From Branchiostoma floridae (taxonomy: Eukaryota > Chordata > Leptocardii > Amphioxiformes > Branchiostomatidae), in contig NC_049989.1 in NCBI RefSeq assembly GCF_000003815.2, positions 175,859-210,045 on the forward strand: a stretch of 34,187 nucleotides of DNA, given 5' to 3'. Both the position numbers and the translations under genes were made by a program. How positions within the stretch are numbered: the stretch's first letter is position 1; every line of letters starts with the position of its first letter. Under the pieces are notes generated by a model. The model did not search any database and was not told the origin of the DNA. It was given only the letters and a program-made list of their open reading frames with translations. This document shows, piece by piece, positions 11,801-21,695 of this stretch.

Positions 11801-12731
11801 ACTAACACATTAACATAATTTATGCATGGTGTTGTTCATCATTGACTAACGTACACATGTCACAATTATAAAATTCCCATCATCAATCATAAAGCGGGTT
11901 TGCAATTTTTACATAAATTATGCAAATAAGTTCCTCATTACCATATTTGGTATCTGCTTATATTCCACCTATCATAATTAACATGTGTTACATGTATTGA
12001 GGTCCAGTTATTGAAAACAGTGGAATTATACACTTTCCTCATTAATTATGCAAATTAAGTCCTCATTTGCATAACATGTATATCATTATGCAAATCTTTG
12101 CCTAAGCTACCTGCAAGCCTAAAATGCAGACAATCCGTCGTTCCTTTCTGCAGTTATCCTCTTTGGAGTGTCTTGACAAAAACCCCCTGCAGTTCCACAA
12201 TTAAATGTTAGGGGGCTGAAACTTGCTCCACTTTGTTATGGCACAAAAAGCTATCTACCACCTAAATGTCAAGACCATAGCATGTCTGGAACAAGAGACA
12301 CATTGAAAAAACTGCTATGATAGAATATTCTCATTAATTATGCAAATGTACTCATATTTTGCATAATTAGTATCTTATCTTGTACAACTTTGTCTAAGGT
12401 ACCTACATACCAAAAATCATGAGAATCCGTTGTTCCCTTCTTGAGTTATCCTCTTCAGAAGTTTTTGACAAAAATGCCCCTGCTATCCCAAAACTAGACG
12501 CTAGGGGGCCCAAACTTATGTCACTTCTTTCTGACCACAAGAGCTATCTAATACTAAAAAATCGTGACCATAGCATGTTCAGAACACCGAGATATTAAAA
12601 CCGGAAGTTGTACTGCAGTACCAAGGGGAGCCGCTAGGGGGCCCAAAATCTAATCATTTCCAGATTTCATCACGCACTACCAACACACCAAGTATGAAAC
12701 CAATCCACCCAACCGTTCATGAGTTATTTTG

Positions 12732-12769
<38 letters not shown>

Positions 12770-15700
12770 AACGCGGGGTAAAATATAACCTCCATGACAC
12801 TTCATGGAGGTAATTATTATTGTAAAATCCAGTAGAACTACAAATTTCTTCAGACAAACTGTCACAGACCTCCAGGACGGTTTGGTAGGATTCCTAAAAT
12901 TTGACATAATGATAGTCACACAAAAACTTAATGTCTAATGTAGTTATGTAATATGTTTCCTTTGCTTCAACAGATGCGAAATTCGATGGATCGGAAGGAA
13001 AGTTTAAAGTAACGTATATTTTGGTAGTGCTATAGAATCTAAAAATAACTATCATTCCTCAGGTCACCGAGTGATTTCATCGCTAGCCAGAAACCCAACC
13101 ACCTTGCTCCTGACTACAGGTTTCTACTTGTATCTGTTTCTGTATCTGTATCGATATAGCCGGTATATCCACCTTTTGGCGTAACAAACCAGCTTCTTTA
13201 GTGTTGTTGTGAATGGGTCCGGTTGCAAATGAGTTTTTCACTTGTCGGTCAGTGACGCGTTGCTCATTTATCCTTTTTCTATCAACAAGCAGTGTTTAGA
13301 AGGCTTTCGAGAAAAGCGCCCCTGTGTTTAGAAAATGTTTTATGCTACACTGAATTCCAATGTAGACTGATCCAATCGTTTCCCTTTATCAGATTTTAAC
13401 CATTCGGGATAAAGTAAAGACATACAAAAAATCTAGTGCCTCAGTTATCCAAAGGAATGAAATAAAATTTTCTCTTTTTTTCATTTTCGTATACTGTGTA
13501 GTGAATTTTCTAAAGAATGAAATAGTGGACTACGTACTTCCCAAAACTACTTCTTTTACTTCTATGAATTTTGTCCGGTTCTAGCCTGACCACCAACGTT
13601 GAAGATAAAATCTTTTAAAATTTAGTACGTCTTTCGAAATTAGATATTCATAAATTATGCTGATATAATGATGTCATCGACCAAAATCCAATATGGCGGA
13701 CCCTATCACCAGATCAAATATAACTAGCTTATTATCCCTTAAAATTCGTACCTACCTGTTATTTTTCAGCAAAATAGCCTATTTTCGATTGTCTGCGATT
13801 GTTTACTGAACAAACCGGACCCAAGATGGCGGACCCCAACTGGTAGCTTAAATGTGTATGACGTCATATTTTGTCGTCATTAAGATGTCGTTGACGTTGC
13901 TATTGACAACAGAAGTCGTATCAGCCATTATTCTGTTATCTACACCTGCTTTGACATTTTTTGCATACATCGAATGTTTCTTGGAATACCCTTTTTCATG
14001 GTTCCAGCAGATACAGTCACGTGTTTGACGTCATAATGACGTTATAATACGTTATAATGGCGTCAAATTACATGTTGAGCTTTTTACATCATTGTCTAAA
14101 AATTTGGTCGTCCTATGGTCGTTTAGGAGTTACAGTAGTTTCAACCGCACAAAAGCCCCCCCCCCCGCAGAGATGGACCCAAAAAGCCATGTCTGAATAT
14201 GGATAACGGTAGATGATGGTCTTAGTAATACAATTTTACTGACACATCAAACAGGATTAAAAGCCTTTAAAACCTTTTTCACTCTAGGACTTACAATGGG
14301 TACCTCATCACAGGGGACCACGCGCTGACCGATGCGAACTTGGAATTAGCAGAAGTGAAGTTTGCTTCAGCCCTTAGACTGATTCACAGTATGTCTCTGT
14401 TGTCATGCATTCATTTTCATACGCTAATTTTTTTTTTACAAATGACCTAATAGTATTTCTACTAACCCATATTTTGTATGTTGTTTCTCTACTAACAGTA
14501 CAACAAGGGGGGATTTCTCATGATATTGGCAGAACTAGAACTACGAAATGCCAACGTAATGGGTCATCAACGTCAGTCTTTAATTAGCAAAATAAAACAT
14601 GGCTTTACATATAGCTACAACTTTGCTGAACATACAGTTATCTTTATAATTCTCCTGATTAATTTTTCTTCGATTCCTTACATGCAGATCCCAACAAACC
14701 CGATCGATGTAAAGAGGCCGAATGTCTGTCCAGACTAGGTGATGTCTACGTCAGACAAGGTAAAAAAACAAAAGAAGGTAGAAAATTCACACAGGCAGCA
14801 GCTCTGTACAACGCTGCCATGGCTAGAACAGATAGAAATAAAAACAAAGTTATGACACGTTTACAGGATACAGAGCAATGGTTTTTTCGATACTCAGCAA
14901 ATGCGGAAACGTGTCCGGGTTCGTCTGATTCGGCAACAGATCACAAGAGGCAACTAGAAGAGATGAAGATGCGTGCTGGGTCTCAATTAGAAGCCATTGA
15001 TAAGAGTCATAATCCATACCAATATGATGAAGATGACCCAAGGATGAGAGCAGTCGAGGAAGAGCGAGCTGAAACACTTAAAGCTTTGTTCAAGAGCATC
15101 GCTAAAGATAGACAGGGTTTCTTTCAGCACCTTGTTGACGAATGCATTGCCACACTCGGTGCTCCTCCATGTAAGTACGCTTTCATTGGATTAGGCTCAC
15201 AGGCCACAGAACTGGCCACACCTTACTCTGATCTAGAATTCGCCATTCTGATTGAGGAAGGCAAAGACAATGACGACACACGGCGTTACTTCATCAACCT
15301 CACACACTACCTCCACCTGAAAGTCATCAACCTGGGAGAGACCATCCTCCCAGCCATGGCCATCCCATCACTCAACGATTTTCAATCAGAGGACCCAGAG
15401 GCAGACTGGTTCTTTGACTCTGTCACACCACGAGGGTTTGCTTTCGATGGTTTCATGCCGTGGGCGAGTAAGACACCATTTGGAAGAGACAAGACTAAGA
15501 CAAAACCCTCTGTCAGCCTAATCCAGACCCCTGCCAAGATGGTGCAGTTTCAGCAGCTAGACGTTTTCCTGTCAGAAGGTTACCACTTATCAGACATCCT
15601 TAGACGTGTTGTCTTCTTTACAGGAGAAGAGACCCTGGTGAACGAGTATATGGACGAATTAGATGAATTCATTACAGAACATCTCTCACTTTATCAGTGT

Positions 15701-18650
15701 CGCCTGTCTGCTTTTCGAATCTTGCTGAGTAACGGGGACCGGCTGATGACCTATGGACCCACGGGGCAAATGCTAAATGTGAAAAAAGATATCTATCGTT
15801 TTCCAGGCGTAGCCATCGACTTACTAGCTCTCTGCTTTAAGATTACTATAGCTTCCACGTGGGATTTAATAGATAGACTGAAGGAAACAGGACGGATCCC
15901 GGAAGAAAATACCAACCACCTAAAGGTACTGACCAGTATATCGGCAGAGCTCCGGTTGAGAACATACATTGCTAACGGAGGGCAAGAAGACAACCTGTCT
16001 GCTCTTGCCACAATACGGGAAGATTCTGAAAGTGCCATGTCAGTATTTCAAATTCAAGATACTAAAGTACTTTTCCGGTACTACTGCAGGAATATTCCTT
16101 TGAAGAAGTGTTTACCAGATATTGTCAAAGATTCTTTACAGGTCCAACCAATAAGCGTAATATTGAAAACGCCATTTTTTGATGCATCCGATGAATGTAG
16201 GAGCCAAATAGCTAAACATCTGCTTTTGTCAGATAAATGTTTACACCATCTGCAAGCAGCATTGAACGATGCCAGAAACGACAATGTGAAACGATATCAA
16301 ATGCTTGGAGAGCTTGGGATATATTGGCTGTCACACAATAATATCACAAAAGCCAAACTCTACTTTGAACAGACACTACAGATCACTAAAACCATTTATG
16401 GAGACCAAAAAGCACATCCAGACATTGCTAAGTCACTTGTTAACCTGGGGTCGTCTTGGAATAAACTTGGCGATCATGAGAAAGCAATTAGTTACTACAT
16501 GCAGTCATTAACGATGTATGAAACCATCCATGGAAAGGACACGCCGCATTCGGACATCGCTTCGTCACTCAACAATCTGGGAGTATCTTGGAGTAAACTT
16601 GGTAATGAGAAGAAAGCTATTAACTACCTTGAAGAATCATTGAAGATGGATATAGCCATCCATGGAGGCAACATGGCAAATCCGGACATTACAAAGACAC
16701 TTGTGAACCTAGGATCTTCTTGGCATAATCTCGGTGACCAGAAGAAGGCAATTAGTTACTTCGAACAGTCAGTAACGCTAATGAAAACAATATATGGACA
16801 CAATACGGCACACCCGGATATCACATCATGTCTGAATAACCTGGGATTGTCTTGGAGTAAACTCGGCGATGAGAAGAAGGCAAAATGCCTTTTCGAACAG
16901 TCACTTAATATGAGCTATCTCATATATGGAGAGAACACGGCACATCCCGACATTTCCAATGTACTTCTGAACCTTGGCTCATCTTGGGGTATACTTGGGG
17001 CCAAAGAAAAAGAAGTTAACTACTACGAACAGTCGCTAAATATGAATTATATGATTTATGGCAACAACGCGGCACATCCGGACATTGCCAACTTACTTCA
17101 CAATCTGGGATCATATTGGAATGATCTTGGCTATCATAATAAAGCAATTGGCTACTACGAACAGTCTCTGGCGATGAGGAAAACTATATATGGAGATAAT
17201 ACGGCACATCCGGGCATCGCCTTGTCATTACACAGCCTGGGATCAAGTTTGAATAGATTGGGCAATCAGAATGAAGCAATACGATACTTAGAAAAGTCAC
17301 TGATGATTATGAAAACAATCTACGGACACGGAAAAGCTCATCCGGACATTGCTAATACACTTGACAGCCTGGGTACATCGTGGAAAGAATTCGGCGATAA
17401 GGAGAAAGCGATCAGCTACTATGAACAGTCACTAAAAATGAGGAGAACGATCTATGGATACAACACCGCTCATCCGGATATTGCGACCTCACTGGAAAAA
17501 TTAGGGTGTTATTGGAGTGAAGCCGGTAATCATATGAAAGCAATTCGCTATAAAAGTCAGTCACTAGCGATGCGAAAATTAGTCTACGGGGACAACACGG
17601 CACATCCGGATATTGCTGGGTCATTTTACAACCTGGGGGTTTCTTGGAGTAAACAGGGCAATCAGGAGAAATCAATCAGCTACCACAAACAGTCATTAAC
17701 GATGTACAGAACAATCTATGGAGAAGATACGTCACATCCGAAGATTGCCATGTTGCTATATGCTCTTGGGCTATCTTACGGAAAAGCCGGCGATGAGAAG
17801 AGTGCAATTGGTTACTACGAACGGTCATTAGTGATGAACAAAGCTATCTATAAAGACGGCACGGCTCATCCGGACATTGCCAAGGCCCTTTTCAGCATCG
17901 GCTTATCTTGGGGTAAACTCGGAAACGAGAAGAAAGCAATTAGCTACTACGAACAGTCATTGAATATGAGGAAAATTATCTATGGAGACAACGTGGCTCA
18001 TAAGGATATTGCCGCGTCACTTCACAATCTGGGAGCATGTTTGGGTAACCTTGGCCATCAGAAGAAAGCAATCAGCTTTTACCAACAGTCACTAACAATG
18101 ATGGAAAGTATACATGGAGACGACACGGCACATCCGGAGATAGCTCGGACGCTTCTCAATCTGGGATCATCTTGTCGTGAACTAGGAGATCATAAGAAAG
18201 CAGTCAGCTACTACCAACAGTCCCTAACGATGAGCAAAACAATTTATGGCGACGGTACAGCGCATCCGGATATCGCAATGTCACTTCATGGCATGGGTGT
18301 GTCATGGAGTAAACTTTGCGATGAAAAGAAAGCAATAAGTTTCTTCAAACTGTCACTTAAGATGTATAAAACCATCCATGCTGACAACACGGCACATCCA
18401 GTTTTTTCCTCATTACTTACCAACCTTGGGTCATCTTGGAGTATTCTAGGCAACCAGGAGAAAGCATTACGCTACTTCGAACATTCACTAATGCTAATGA
18501 AAATAATCTATGGAGACAATACGGCACATCCAGATGTTGCACAGTTGCTCCACAACATCGCATTAGCATGGAGACAAGCAGGTGACCGGAGGAGAGCCAT
18601 TGAGTACGAAGATCAATCACGACGTATGATGAGATCGCTTAATGACAACA
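8834..18650 (+). CDS. GlnD/DUF294-like nucleotidyltransferase fused to an 18-unit TPR array (3' end in gap)
   Basis: Predicted exons: 8834-9529, 12974-13008 (35-nt microexon), 14288-14388 and 14688-18650, running into an N gap. Phases chain 0, 2, 1 with GT-AG sites, giving about 1,598 residues before the gap. The start is the first ATG after an in-frame TAA at 8813; a GTG at 8825 is not a credible eukaryotic start. Residues 1-390 hold three related TPR-like modules containing LGDVYLxxG...ALYNxALARC. Residues ~440-770 form a nucleotidyltransferase-like domain: GLGSQATELATPYSDLEF has the superfamily hG-GS-x10-[DE]h[DE]h pattern (G447-S448, D459, E461), followed by a DUF294-like C-terminal helical region ending ELRLRTYI. 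From residue ~810 come 18 TPRs of the kinesin light chain/nephrocystin-3 type, 44 residues each, consensus HPDIAxSLxNLGSSW. No signal peptide or membrane span is seen, so it is probably cytosolic. Enzyme activity and partners are unknown. The Arg of GSxxRxE in typical GlnD/DUF294 enzymes appears to be Thr here. The true 3' end is unknown; sequence after the gap (18751-18907) stays open but need not be coding. Confidence 0.82.
9721..9820. other. Assembly gap (100 N)
   Basis: Placeholder gap in the first intron of the nucleotidyltransferase-TPR gene. The sequence on either side is a short inverted pair, CATTTGGTG before and CGCCAAATG after, so the break may lie in a palindromic repeat that was hard to assemble. 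Confidence 0.95.
9950..10838 (+). repeat. CRE-rich interspersed repeat, copy 1
   Basis: Shares order and sequence with the reverse complement of 13600-14165. Landmarks are a TAACTC(TTGA/CTAA)ACGAC lead, GGxCxACCAAATTTT, ATGAAAAAGG(T/G)ATTC, GCAG(A/G)TAACAGAAT, TTGATCTGG and a (C/T)CGCCAT(C/A)TT motif. It contains many TGACGTCA or TGACGTA motifs (10060-10290, 10504-10513) and ends in a C-tract (10825-10838) followed by GTCTGAATA. It lies in intron 1 of the nucleotidyltransferase-TPR gene. There is no coding frame. Confidence 0.65.
10859..11092. mobile_element. Short MITE with CCTTTCCACTAG TIRs
   Basis: The left end, CCTTTCCACTAGGACGGCGC then TCTCGCTGCGCTC, matches the inverted right end GAGCGAAGCGC...CGCCGTCTAGTGGAAAGG (11059-11092), with small length differences. 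Total length is 234 bp, with no coding capacity and no clear target duplication. Confidence 0.7.
11255..11331. repeat. 77-bp near-perfect palindrome
   Basis: TTTTAATG-TTCATTGAAGC on the left pairs with GCTTCAATGATCATTAAAA on the right around the centre CCAGACCCAGGGTCTGG (11284-11300). Single-strand extrusion or an RNA copy would form an almost uninterrupted stem. It lies in an intron of the nucleotidyltransferase-TPR gene. Confidence 0.8.
11332..11735. other. Intronic stretch, nothing recognised
   Basis: AT-rich intron sequence of the nucleotidyltransferase-TPR gene between the palindrome and the second TIR-element copy. No splice-consistent coding exon or named repeat was seen. Confidence 0.4.
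11757..12812 (+). mobile_element. ~1.05 kb TIR element, copy 2
   Basis: Same orientation and near-identical to 6448-7500, with TIRs TACCTCCATGAAA (11757-11769) and TTCATGGAGGTA (12801-12812). The match begins about 20 bp before the TIR, at AACTAGAGTTCGGCG (11736). The microsatellite near the 3' end is a pure (CA)n of about 15 units at 12735-12765, whereas copy 1 has an interrupted run. Confidence 0.8.
13128..13345 (-). mobile_element. Decayed CR1/L2-like LINE 3' end, second copy
   Basis: Contains the same 3' (GATACA)-type tail and the ATATAGCCGGTATA...GGCGTAACA segment as 2829-2945. On the minus strand a short GALFSKAF-like remnant lines up with GASSLGSF of the first copy. It is strongly degraded, with stops. 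Confidence 0.5.
13600..14165 (-). repeat. CRE-rich interspersed repeat, copy 2 (inverted)
   Basis: Reverse-orientation, shorter copy of 9950-10838. It carries GATGTCATCG, ATATGGCGGACC, GACGTCAT and ATGACGTTATAA motifs, and a C-tract with CCGCAGAGATGG at 14156-14175. It lies immediately upstream of the exon at 14288. Confidence 0.65.
16415..18650 (+). repeat. Seventeen 132-bp tandem TPR-coding repeats
   Basis: From the CAT codon at 16415 a 132-bp (44-codon) unit recurs 17 times with no insertion or deletion: unit starts fall at 16415, 16547 and so on every 132 bp to 18527. A more diverged leading unit precedes them (about 16290-16414). Each unit encodes HPDIA, xNLGxSWxKLG, KAIxYYEQSL and IYGDNTA. 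The final unit (HPDVAQLLHNIALAWRQAGD) is diverged and ends at the N gap, as expected for a capping repeat. Confidence 0.95.
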
Positions 18651-18750
18651 NNNNNNNNNNNNNNNNNNNNNNNNNNNNNNNNNNNNNNNNNNNNNNNNNN
18701 NNNNNNNNNNNNNNNNNNNNNNNNNNNNNNNNNNNNNNNNNNNNNNNNNN
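18651..18750. other. Assembly gap (100 N)
   Basis: Placeholder gap that interrupts the last TPR exon. It hides the stop codon and any C-terminal domain of the nucleotidyltransferase-TPR gene. Confidence 0.95.
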
Positions 18751-19118
18751 ACGTACCTTGAAGTTGTTGAGACAACTTTTTGCTACTTTTTTTTCTCAGA
18801 TGACCCATGCAGTTATTCTGTCACATGATATATTCAGTACTGATATCTTCCTATTTCAATGTATTACCCTGATGCAGCTGCTAAATCTCCTTGGTGTGTG
18901 TTCTTGATGACATTCATTAAAGATTTATTTCTGGAGTGACATATCACTTGAGATTGGAATGTTATTTACATAATTTGACCAATGGTACTTTTACAGTACA
19001 TAGACAATATGAATAGTGGTAGCCCCCATGCAACAGCAACAGTTAGTCCCAATGGTGGTATCATATTTTCATTCAATCTGACCAACACAACCCACCCGCG
19101 GGAAAGTCTAACCGTAAA

Positions 19119-20722
19119 GAACGCAGTTTACATATTTATTCATGTCACTGCCCTCTCCAGATGCTGAGTTTTTTCAGACTTATGAGAAAAAAGTATTTAA
19201 GTTTCTTTGGTCAGGAGGGCCAGAACGTGTCAAAAGGAATATAGTATATAATATGTATGAATACGGTGGATTAAAACTGATCAATTTAGAAGCCTTTAAT
19301 GCTGCACTTAAGGCAGCATGGGTATCTAGAATGTATTTGAACAAAAGCTGGTTTTGTAGGAAGATGTTAAATCATTATATACACTTTAACTATGATATTT
19401 TTCCATTCTTACAACTTACCGAAGCACATTTTCACAATGTTGTTTCTAAACATTCACATTTAAGTTCATTTTTTGAAGAGGTGATGTTAGCCTGGCTGAA
19501 GGCCCAGAAAAAACCTCCTGATAATATATCTGAATTCTTGAGACATTTTCTCTGGTTCAATTCCAATATACTTATTGATAGACTACCTTTTTTCTGGGAA
19601 GCCTATAGCCAAAGAGGAATTTTGTTTGTTTATGATTTATTGAACACTGATGGATACTTTATGACATACAGATCATTTATTGGTAAATATGGAAGAATTT
19701 GTGATGAGTTTAAATTCTTACAATTGTTATCTAGTATCCCCTTTAAATGGAAACAAAGTATTCAAGGTATTCCCTTATGTGAAACAGCTATTATGCCTGT
19801 TACAAAATTTTCCAAGTGGGTAAAAGGACTTAAGATAAACAAGGAACTGTACCGTTTTTACTTAGTTGAAAGGAAATGTGTTGATTTCCATTGTAAAACC
19901 CAGGAATATTGGATGGAATTGTTTAATGACCAGATACAATGGGATGTAGTACTGTAAATGCATTTAAGTTCGCGGGGATTTAATTTCGCGGTAACACCAT
20001 CTACTGCAATCTAATACCTTAATAGAAAAATGTTCGCGGTGGATTTAATTTCGCGGTAAAGTGGTCGACGCGAAAACCGCGAACATTAATCCACCGCGAA
20101 CATTTTTGCATTTACAGTATATAGTTTGACCTACAAAACAACCATCGACTCCTATTTAAGATCCTTTCAATTTAAATTGTTGCATAATTTTCTTGCTCTT
20201 AAGAATAAGCTTTATAAATGGAAATTGTCAGAAAATACACTTTGTTCTTATTGTAAGACTGAGGAGGAAACTCCCGTCCACATTTTTAGTAAATGTTCTT
20301 TTCTTGTGAAATTTTGGGGGCATGTAGAAAACTGGATCAGGAAGCATATGGATATTGTATTTAGATTTACAAGTAGAATTATTTTATTTGGTTCTTTAGG
20401 CTATCCTATCATTCTGAACACATTGTTATTAATTGCATTGCTAAAATGTAGACATTTCTAGACATTTCAAAATTCCTACAATAGTTGGCTTTTTAGCCTA
20501 TGTACATTATTACTACAAAGTAGAGTACATCATTGCTCAAAACCGAAAAACCCTTGTTAAAGTGGGGACCCATTGGTTATGCACTTTTAAATTAATTTAG
20601 TTAGGAAAATGCAAATTGTCTATCCTGGTTTAGGTTGCTTTTGTGTACATCCACTTTGTATTCTTGTGTCTTTTTTTTCAAAAATGAATAAAGATTATGT
20701 TTAAAAAAATTTAAAAAAAAAG
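19119..20722 (+). mobile_element. Tx1/L1-like LINE, 3' end of ORF2 and tail, interrupted by a MITE
   Basis: The frame around 19142-19951 encodes the region after the reverse transcriptase core: TYLFMSLPSPDAEFF, KVFKFLWSGGPERVKR, YGGLKLINLEAFNAALKAAW. After an inserted MITE the same frame resumes (20120-20458) with YLRSFQFKLLHNFLALKNKL and LCSYCKTEEETPVHIFSKC, the C-terminal Cys/His segment of L1/Tx1-clade ORF2. The 3' UTR ends in AATAAAGATTATG and an A-rich tail at 20699-20722. The element is 5'-truncated; its left edge is close to the TAA at 19116 but not precisely placed. The frame has no internal stop other than the MITE, so the copy is fairly young. It lies downstream of, and in the same direction as, the nucleotidyltransferase-TPR gene. 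Confidence 0.8.
19952..20119. mobile_element. 168-bp MITE inserted in the LINE
   Basis: Terminal inverted repeats CTGTAAATGCA (19952-19962) and TGCATTTACAG (20107-20117) are flanked by TA on both sides (19950-19951, 20118-20119), a TA target duplication. The interior has TTCGCGG(T/G)GGATTTAATTTCGCGG motifs in both orientations. Removing it with one TA leaves the LINE frame intact. TA duplications suggest mobilisation by a Tc1/mariner-type or other TA-targeting transposase, which is an inference. Confidence 0.85.
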
Positions 20723-21101
20723 ATCATCGCAGTTTTGTTTTTAGCTGCACGCTGTCATATTGAACAAAAATTGATTTTTTGTTTGCTTACCACTTCCAAG
20801 TGATTGAAAATTCAAATACATGACTTTCATAAGAAATACACGTCCCTGACTACGTTGTTGTTTCGCTGACACTTCCGCTAACTTCGACCACAAAATATTT
20901 GATAAAAAAGGACTTTAAAACCCATTCAACGCGAACTGTTTGATAGAAGATCCCTTTCTTTTAGTGATGACCTGATAAGTTATGGCTACGCAATGAAATG
21001 ATCGCCTAAACCCTGACTCCCGCTGTCGGGAGCCCGACGAGTTCTCTTTATACGCAGTTTGAAGTTGTCGGGGACTCCCCCTGAGCCTACGGGCATACAC
21101 T
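20723..21101. other. Intergenic stretch, nothing recognised
   Basis: No coding exon or clear repeat structure apart from short GC-rich sequence at 21015-21100, which leads into the TIR-element fragment. Confidence 0.4.
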
Positions 21102-21253
21102 TCGGAGGGGGGCCCAAAATCTAATCATATCCAGGTCTCATCAAGACCTACGCACATACCTAATACCAATACAACCCATTCAGGCGCTCTCGAGTTATGG
21201 TGCTTTTCTACAAACAAACGCTACCGAAAATATAACCTTCTTGGCGAAGGTAA
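21102..21253 (+). mobile_element. 3' fragment of a relative of the 6448-7500 TIR element
   Basis: GGAGGGGGGCCCAAAATCTA and ATCATATCCAGGTCTCATCA match the 3' module of the element at 6448-7500. The fragment ends AACCTTCTTGGCGAAGGTAA, a variant of the ACCTCCATG...CATGGAGGTA terminus, so it is a related subfamily. Confidence 0.55.
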
Positions 21254-21695
21254 TACAATATATATGTATAGAAATTTATAGACACTTTAGGCACAGAAAA
21301 GTAAAAAGAACATGGGAGACAACAAGAAATCACTGAAAATACTGACAATTCATTTATTTTCGAATGTTTTTTTGCCAACGACACGTGATACGTACGATAC
21401 GGTTAATCAATCAATTGGATAGATGTGAAATCTGTCAGACAAATTCGTTTTACATTTCTTTTATGTCTAAACTTCATGGGTTGTACCCGATGATTTGCGT
21501 GAAAACAGCTGGTTCTAGATACACAACTGACTTCTATTTCTCAAACCACACATTTGAACAGTTATTAAAACATATTCGGTAGAAGTAAGTAATATAAGTA
21601 ACCAAGTAGTATAATAAGACACATTTTTCGCACTTGTCCATGTCTACAAAACTGGTTTGCCGGCCACGATGGCTGGAGTGAGGTCTATTTGTAGA

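Noticed and set aside
18751-18907. Coding continuation of the TPR frame past the N gap
   Set aside because: The gap length is a placeholder, so the frame across it is meaningless, and the residues after it are not TPR-like.
18982-19167. Possible exon before the LINE (61 codons)
   Set aside because: It has an acceptor-like TTTTACAG but no recognisable domain, and its end runs into LINE sequence in a different frame.
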